NCBI GenBank assembly: GCA_964016985.1
Contig: OZ024827.1
Location: 57,517,507-57,581,506 of the forward strand
Origin: Anodontia alba
Lineage: Eukaryota > Mollusca > Bivalvia > Lucinida > Lucinidae
Length of the DNA stretch: 64,000 nt
Direction of reading: 5' to 3'
Part shown: positions 57,995 through 64,000 of the stretch, one piece after another
Position numbering within the stretch: position 1 is the first letter of the stretch
Layout of the letters: each line of letters opens with the position of its first letter
Notes under the pieces: generated by a model
Told to the model about the DNA's origin: nothing
The model's database searches: none
The model's input: only the letters and a program-made list of their open reading frames with translations
Program-made: the position numbers and the translations under genes

Positions 57995-58254
57995 ATGGAA
58001 TATGTGTCTTTAAGAATCATGTTGTAAGATATTGTGGAAAAAATATATATAAACATTCAGGTAAGGTTATTCATAAATTGAAATCGAAGGTGTTTCAAGC
58101 TTTCAGTTTGTTCCCACTTTATACTACCATATCTCATAATCTGATACCATATATCATAATCTGATTAGAGTCACTTAACGCAATGGACATTTACTCGAGA
58201 AGGCACTTTTGCTTGACCTATAATAACTGTGCTTTCTTTACTTCTGATGAACAG

Positions 58255-58550
58255 TTCTCGGCGGCTCCGTCGGATGCGCGTCTGTCTGGTGATCAGGAGA
58301 TCGCGGATTCAATACATTTCGGGTCCGGCAACATTCTTTCGTGGAGATTGATAATAAGATATTTTATACGGTCATTCTTTCCCTTCCGCTGATTCAAGAA
58401 TGGCAGTTTTCAGTGTCTGGCGAGAGAATGCGCACAAGTACTGGTTAAGTGCTTAGACAACTAAACATGCCAAGGAAAAGTGTGGTTAGGTAAACTGACT
58501 GGCTCGACATGACCTTAATAGTGTTGACTGGGCCGTGGAACTCCAACCTA
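58255..58550 (+). mobile_element. SINE family S copy 3, inside RT fragment P1
   Basis: It begins ctcggcggctccgtcggatg; the B box is degenerate (gcggattcaatacatttcg). Then aacattctttcgtggagatt, tacggtcattctttcccttc, ggtaaactgactggctcgac, gttgactgggccgtggaact. The flanks tgatgaaca (left) and tgaggagca (right) may be a decayed target duplication; the host RT frame continues with DEH after it. Confidence 0.85.
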
Positions 58551-58704
58551 ACCACTTTTTGAGGAGCACACAACTTATCATTTATGGTCATGTCAAATAG
58601 ATTGTGAAAAGTAAATAAGTGAACTCGGGAACTGATACAATCAGATCCACATTAAGTCCTTAACACCAAAGGGAAAGACTCCGTAAAGCTTTTTGTTTTA
58701 ATGT

Positions 58705-58808
58705 AATATGGAATTTTATGAAACTCGTTGGGTAATTTCGGTATTATGCTCGCCTAAAGGCTCGCAAAATACCGAAATTACCCAAACGCGTTTCATAAAT
58801 TTCATATT
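58705..58808. repeat. Long palindrome (foldback), ~50-bp arms
   Basis: Left arm aatatggaattttatgaaac, tcgttgggtaatttcggtat, tatgctcgcc; right arm is its inverse with a few differences (ggctcgcaaaataccgaaat, tacccaaacgcgtttcataa, atttcatatt). Centre cctaaagg at about 58756. It lies within RT fragment P1, between the SINE and the YIDD block. It looks like a foldback or MITE. Confidence 0.85.
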
Positions 58809-59382
58809 AAATGACCACTCATGTAAGATCCTCTATATATAGATGACCTGCTTAATATTGATATGTATTTTGGACAAATGATTGATCAGATCTTACGACT
58901 TAAGAAACGATTAATCAGATCTATCCGACCGAGCTTTAGTTGAATTAAACTGATTTCCCTGATACCGAAGCACCATTTTATAATTCAATTTTATCGTATC
59001 AAAAGGTATAAAGTCTTCAAAAATTTACGACAAACGTGATGATTTTGATTTTGACATTTTTAATTTATGTTTTTAGATGGTACCTCAGTCTTTTCTTTTA
59101 CCTTTTTTGTATGGAGTATACATATCTCAACTTATTCGTTTCGAAGGGGTATCTTCTCAGGTAAATGATTTTAAGAATCAAAATAAAGGCCTGAGTGCTA
59201 AATTCCTTAAACACGGCTATCGGTATCATAAACTCCATAAAGCTTTTTGTTTTAAATTTGTATCGCCTATACTCCGTATTGATTAATGAATATAAATATG
59301 GTAAGCTTGAAAAACACTTCTGCAGCATGGAATTTGGAACGAGAATTGATTAAATAAATCTATTGATGATGATGTCTCATGG

Positions 59383-60305
<923 letters not shown>

Positions 60306-60309
60306 TTAC

Positions 60310-60810
60310 AGCCTACATGAACTAGAATTCGCAATGAAACGTGCTTTATAAGGTCGTTTATGAAGTTCGGTAACCAATATAACGTAGGAAGTTTGTCTTG
60401 GCTTTCTTTAATACCCACAGCAAACTTAGCAGTAATATCGATAGAACGGGTATTAACAATAGATCTCTCGTCAGTAGAAATTCGTTTATATGTTTTCGTA
60501 CTACCAAATTCTTGTATTTGAGTATTGATATAAATGAAGTCGTCACACAACAGCAACATTATTAGCAGCTTTATCAGCTGAAGCCAAAACATACTTTCTA
60601 TGAAATTCTTGGATTCCTTGTTTCAATTATCGAAAATATAATTTAGGTTTAGGAGGGAGAAGATCAAGATGATTATGGTAAAATAACACACGTTAATCAA
60701 TGATCTTAAAATCTTTAATTTCCAATTATTTGAAGCATTAGATTCAACATGCTCTCGTTTACACCAACGCGTCAAAGCACTGGCAATTGTTTCCCTACAT
60801 TTATTTAAGT
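60310..60810 (-). pseudogene. Reverse transcriptase fragment P3, N-terminal part
   Basis: On the minus strand in shifting frames: LLPPKPKLYF, KQGIQEFHRKYVLASADKAA, YINTQIQEFGSTKTYKRIST, DITAKFAVGIKESQDKLPTL, YWLPNFINDLIKHVSLRILV. The last contains the 'LPTLYWLPK' block at the start of RT in this family. It is cut by the LTR fragment at 60305. Confidence 0.8.
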
Positions 60811-60905
60811 CAATGTGGGCTGGGAATCTATATTTAGGTACTTTTGATTTAAAAGAACGGATTCGTGAATCAGTTATAGTCTTCAGATTACCAGTAACAC
60901 TACTC
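60811..60905. other. Short flank of RT fragment P3
   Basis: Probably more of the RT element upstream of the recognised part; no clear motif. It ends at the left target-site duplicate of the SINE. Confidence 0.3.
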
Positions 60906-61228
60906 TACTATGAAAGGCCTCGGTGGCTCAATTGGATGCGCCGTCCGACTGGAGACCAGGAGGTCGCGGGTTCAATCCCCGCCGAGGTCGGCAACATTCT
61001 TTCGTGGAGATTGATCATGAAATATTTTCTACGGTCATTCTCTCCCTTCCGCTGATTCAAGAAGGGCAGTTGTCAGTTTCTGGCGAAAGAATGTGCACAA
61101 TACTGGTTAACCGCTTAGAGGACTAAGCCTGCCCAGTAAACGTGTGGTTAGGTAAACTGACCGCGCTCGACATGACCCCATTGGGTTGACTGGGCCGTAA
61201 AACCTCAACACAAACAAACTATGAAAGG
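60906..61228 (+). mobile_element. SINE family S copy 4, with target-site duplication
   Basis: The best-preserved copy. Body 60917-61217 is flanked by ACTATGAAAGG at 60906-60916 and again at 61218-61228. The head GGCCTCGGTGGCTCAATTGG ... GGTTCAATCC ... CGAGGTCGG has acceptor arms that pair well (GGCCTCG with CGAGGTC, one wobble). Then aacattctttcgtggagatt, gatcatgaaatattttctac, ggttaggtaaactgaccgcg, cattgggttgactgggccgt, tail ccaacacaaacaaa-like. A-box and B-box suggest RNA polymerase III origin. Non-coding. Confidence 0.93.
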
Positions 61229-61234
61229 CACCTT

Positions 61235-61335
61235 CATAGGTTTTGAGACCCAACCCACCGTCGTTCAATTAAGCTATCAACTATGATTGGGTTCAAAACT
61301 AAACATAGAGTCTGTCACATAACATATGTTAAATT
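61235..61335 (+). repeat. Repeat X copy 5, 3' part only
   Basis: gacccaacccaccgtcgttc, then aattaagctatcaactatga and gttcaaaactaaacatagag resemble the ends of X copies 3 and 4 (gaccgaaccaccgtcgtgca type). Confidence 0.6.
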
Positions 61336-62155
61336 ACATTCTTTTATAACGAGAAATACCCTTTTCTGAGGTCTTTAAGATTTTTTTAGCAATTTTCTTA
61401 AAATTATAAACTAGGTCACTATGAAACTCTGGTTTCGATATTCCTTTCTGCAGAAATGTTTTTAAGCTCACTGTATCAATCGATTTGAAGTGTCGACGGT
61501 ACCGATAGCCTTGTTTAAGTCGTTTAGTAGTCAGGACTTTATTCCGATTCTTAAAAAAATATTTATTTGAGAAGAAACTGTTGCAAAACGAATAAGATGA
61601 GATATGTATATTCCATACGTCGAAATACTGAGGAGTATCACCATCTAAAGTGAAAATTTAGCAATGTCAAAATAAAAGCATCACGTTTGTCGTATTTTTT
61701 AAACTATCCGATTTAATGTGGATAAAATCAAATCCAAAAAATGTTGCTTTGGTATCAGAAGAATTAGCTCTATCTTACTGAAGTTCAAGGGGGTAGAACT
61801 GATCAATCATTTGCTCAAAATAGGTATTATCAATAGTAAGCAGAATTGAAAATCTCCATAATATCAGCCTGGTTTTCGTCAGAGAGAGATAACACGAAAT
61901 CTTTCTCATAACAAATAATAAAAACAACATCCGCAACAAGGGGATTACAATTGGTCCTCATCGGAATAACAACATTTTGTCAGTAAAATGTATGCCAAAT
62001 CTAATAAATATATCAACCCAAACGGTAAATAATAGCCTCACACACTCTCTCACATGACTTTAAATTATAATTTTGTGCTCATCAGAAGTAAAGAAACACG
62101 CTTCTCATTATAAAGTGCCTTCTTGAGTAAATATTCATTCATTTAGTGACTTCGA
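61336..62155 (-). pseudogene. Reverse transcriptase fragment P2, C-terminal part
   Basis: On the minus strand in shifting frames: FFTSDEHK near 62090, CNPLVADVVFIICYEKDFVL (about 61890-61950) with SLSDENQADIMEIFNSAYY, then a stop-rich part where YIDD would be, then VWNIHISS, NKVLTTKRLKQGYRYRR and LQKGISKPEFHSDLVYNFKK (about 61380-61460). This matches the second half of the RT in P1. Severely decayed. Confidence 0.75.
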
Positions 62156-63635
62156 TCTTCTTCAATCAGACTGTGAGTTATGGCAGTATAAAGATGAGTG
62201 AAAAATCATATGTGGACAAACTGGAAACTCAAAAACCTCGAAAACTTTCAATTTTAGTTTACATCACGAAAACGCACCTTTACAGTTTTGATCCCCTTAA
62301 ACCTCATTTTTATACAGTAAAAGTGGGGTTTACAGGGGTATACATTTTCTTATTCCTGCTCAAAAACATAAATTGTAGGTACCCGTTAAATTGCCTCGCC
62401 GATGTGGTTCTAACAAGTACCCGAAATCTATATTTTGAGTAGAAATATGAAAACTACCAGAACTTTTCATTTGAAAGTTTTCATTTTTTGGTGGTAAACT
62501 TCTCAATACATTTGAACAGGCGTGTTTTTGTAATGATCAAGAATCTCACTTGAATTTTTTATAGACCAAAGAGGGAGAAGGTATTATTCCTTTCAAAAAC
62601 TCTTTCTCAATTTTTATTGCATGATTTATAACTGCAGTGAGGCAGGAAGATTATAAATTTAACAATTCAGTGGTTGTGCAATAATTAGAATTAGCTTTAT
62701 ACGGGCGGGTGAAACTTTGATAAACAGTATAAATTGGGATGTTTATTTTTCTTTGATATTTACTGCACACCATCTTCTCCCACTTTATCATTCAGAAATG
62801 GCAGGATTGTTTATTAATGAGTTGCGTCTAGAAAATCAAATGTTCACTCGGAAACTATGACCTGCTTCATGCCTTAAACGAAAACCTGTCTCATGCCTTA
62901 AGTGAACAACAATGGCACAAATCAGTCTGTCATGTAGACGGTACAGTACCTATAGTTGCGAAAACTAAGATTTCATGACGTTAGCCAGTCCCTGTACAGA
63001 CCGGCTTGCAGACTGAAATAAACAGACGTGCCAAAATCTCTACTTTTTGCTGTAATTGTTTATGTAAAATAAATCGCGGTTTCGAAAAAAGAATCAATGT
63101 ACAGACTTTGGCAAGTCTGTGAAAAAATAATCTGGCCGAAAACTCTTTCAGCAGTATCTCATTGTACTGAAACAAGCATGTAAGACATGCAGCGAGAATT
63201 TATAGCATACCTGAGACAATATAAGCTGCCTTATTAAATCGTTTGTGTACATAAGATTTAGAAAATAAATGGTATTTTCTGTAGACTGAAAATGCCTGTT
63301 TTCATTTTTTGTTCCACCGATGTTAATTACGCAAGCAGGATGTTACGTACTTTATAGGAAAGCACAGCATTCACATACGGTTTTCAGTTTAGATTAGTAT
63401 AAATAAGCTCTTAAACTTAAGAATAAACAGTTAAAACACATCTCCTCCAATAGTGTAGACTGGCCCTGGGTTTAAGCTTAGTAAATAAGCGCTCGGAGGA
63501 TAATTTGACAGTGACATCACGGCAGCTACCACTCTACCTGGGTTAATCAGGATTTGCATGAATTATCGGAAAAACATTGCTAATATTTTATGTAGTATAT
63601 ACTTGTTATCGTTATAAGTGTGCTTTTGAATAGTG
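62156..63635. other. No recognised gene
   Basis: The longest frame (62146-62442 plus, 98 residues) has no motif and overlaps RT fragment P2. Nothing else supported. Confidence 0.4.
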
Positions 63636-63720
63636 TGTTGTAACAGCGCAGTTGGTAAAGCGGAGGGCTCTGGACGAACGATTAAGCGATGTGTTAGTTC
63701 ACGAGATCCTAGCAGCACAT
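63636..63720 (+). mobile_element. tRNA-like fragment (SINE head), decayed
   Basis: gtaacagcgcagttggtaaa then gcggagggctctggacga is A-box-like with a tRNA-like loop; the B box is degenerate (agttcacgagatcct). No clear body follows. Confidence 0.5.
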
Positions 63721-63904
63721 CAGCTTTTTTAGAAAAAAAAACTTTTACTTTGTTTACGGTCCTTGTATGTTACATATTATATTATTTTAAATAGATATTA
63801 TTAGACAATATCATGATGCATATGTATTTGCATGGATTATAAGCACGTGGTAATTATTCAAAATAAAAGTCTTACTAGACTAGTTTTACTAGACTTACCG
63901 GTTT

Positions 63905-63938
63905 TCTTTCTTGTTTTTTTTTTTGTTTTTTTTTGTTT

Positions 63939-63972
<34 letters not shown>
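63905..63972. repeat. Poly-T tract
   Basis: A T run broken by a few G residues near the window edge. Confidence 0.9.
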
Positions 63973-63974
<2 letters not shown>

Positions 63975-64000
63975 GGCTATAGCCTGGATATTATGCGGCA

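Larger units (their letters stand above)
57995..59340 (+). pseudogene. Reverse transcriptase fragment P1, decayed, with SINE insertion
   Basis: From about 57995: CVFKNHVVRYCGKN, HKLKSKVFQAFSLF and FPLYTTISHNLI (first RT block region), then WTFTREGTFA and FFTSDE up to 58254, where a SINE sits. After it, a degenerate continuation. At 58832-58895 it reads YIDDLLNIDMYFGQMIDQI, with the YIDD catalytic box. Then 59077-59290 has YGVYISQLIRFEGVSS, KGLSAKFLKHGYRYHKLHKA. Many stops. The block set is that of an RT family abundant in bivalves; a Penelope-like origin is possible but not shown here. Confidence 0.75.

Overview
This is a eukaryotic, AT-rich window with no intact host gene that I can recognise. 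It is built almost entirely of mobile elements and tandem repeats. The combination points to a bivalve mollusc: a Ty3/gypsy element with a TGTAAC...GTTACA LTR, tRNA-headed SINEs, long arrays built on the phrase 'aagatggcggccatcttgga' and capped by a hairpin (pearl/DINE-like architecture), and a Helentron-type Rep-helicase-protease relic. The taxon call is inference from repeat families, not from a host gene.

Layout. 1-3640: decayed non-LTR retrotransposon (endonuclease plus reverse transcriptase) on the minus strand. 4790-5790: ATATGGG-rich repeat. 5787-13928: Ty3/gypsy element on the plus strand, with decayed gag-protease-RT-RNase H-integrase and a full 3' LTR but no 5' LTR; its left side instead carries an inverted LTR fragment and two tRNA-derived segments. 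14340-14745: GGTGCC minisatellite. 17022-17260: tRNA-derived SINE. 17559-25145: several hairpin-capped array elements (A1-A5), three of them inside a 1.32-kb tandem triplication. 26021-26295: SINE. 27130-41552: a broken Helentron-like gene on the minus strand with basic leader, cysteine-protease-like domain, K/S-rich repeats, DUF6570-like region, HUH Rep and PIF1 helicase. It is interrupted by an unidentified 1.9-kb segment and by a nested insertion (repeat X, itself split by a 4.75-kb double array, B1-B2). 43440-49639: three more array elements (C, D, E). 50080-53130: SINE-like tandem array split by a 1.7-kb terminal-inverted-repeat element. 54829-57010: SINE plus two copies of repeat X. 57995-62155: fragments of one reverse transcriptase family in both orientations, cut by SINEs, an LTR fragment and an (AT)n tract.

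How the parts fit. The most informative structure is the element filling 28119-32869. Its insertion site can be compared with an unoccupied copy of the same site at about 56724-56757: the element lies cleanly between A residues (T/T on the other strand) with no target duplication, and ends in a strong hairpin followed by CTAA. This is expected of Helentron-mobilised non-autonomous elements, and it sits inside a degraded Helentron Rep-Hel gene. Several arrays share this 3' cap but have different core repeats, which suggests modular evolution of one cap with exchangeable cores. All coding regions are broken by frameshifts or stops and are reported as pseudogenes.
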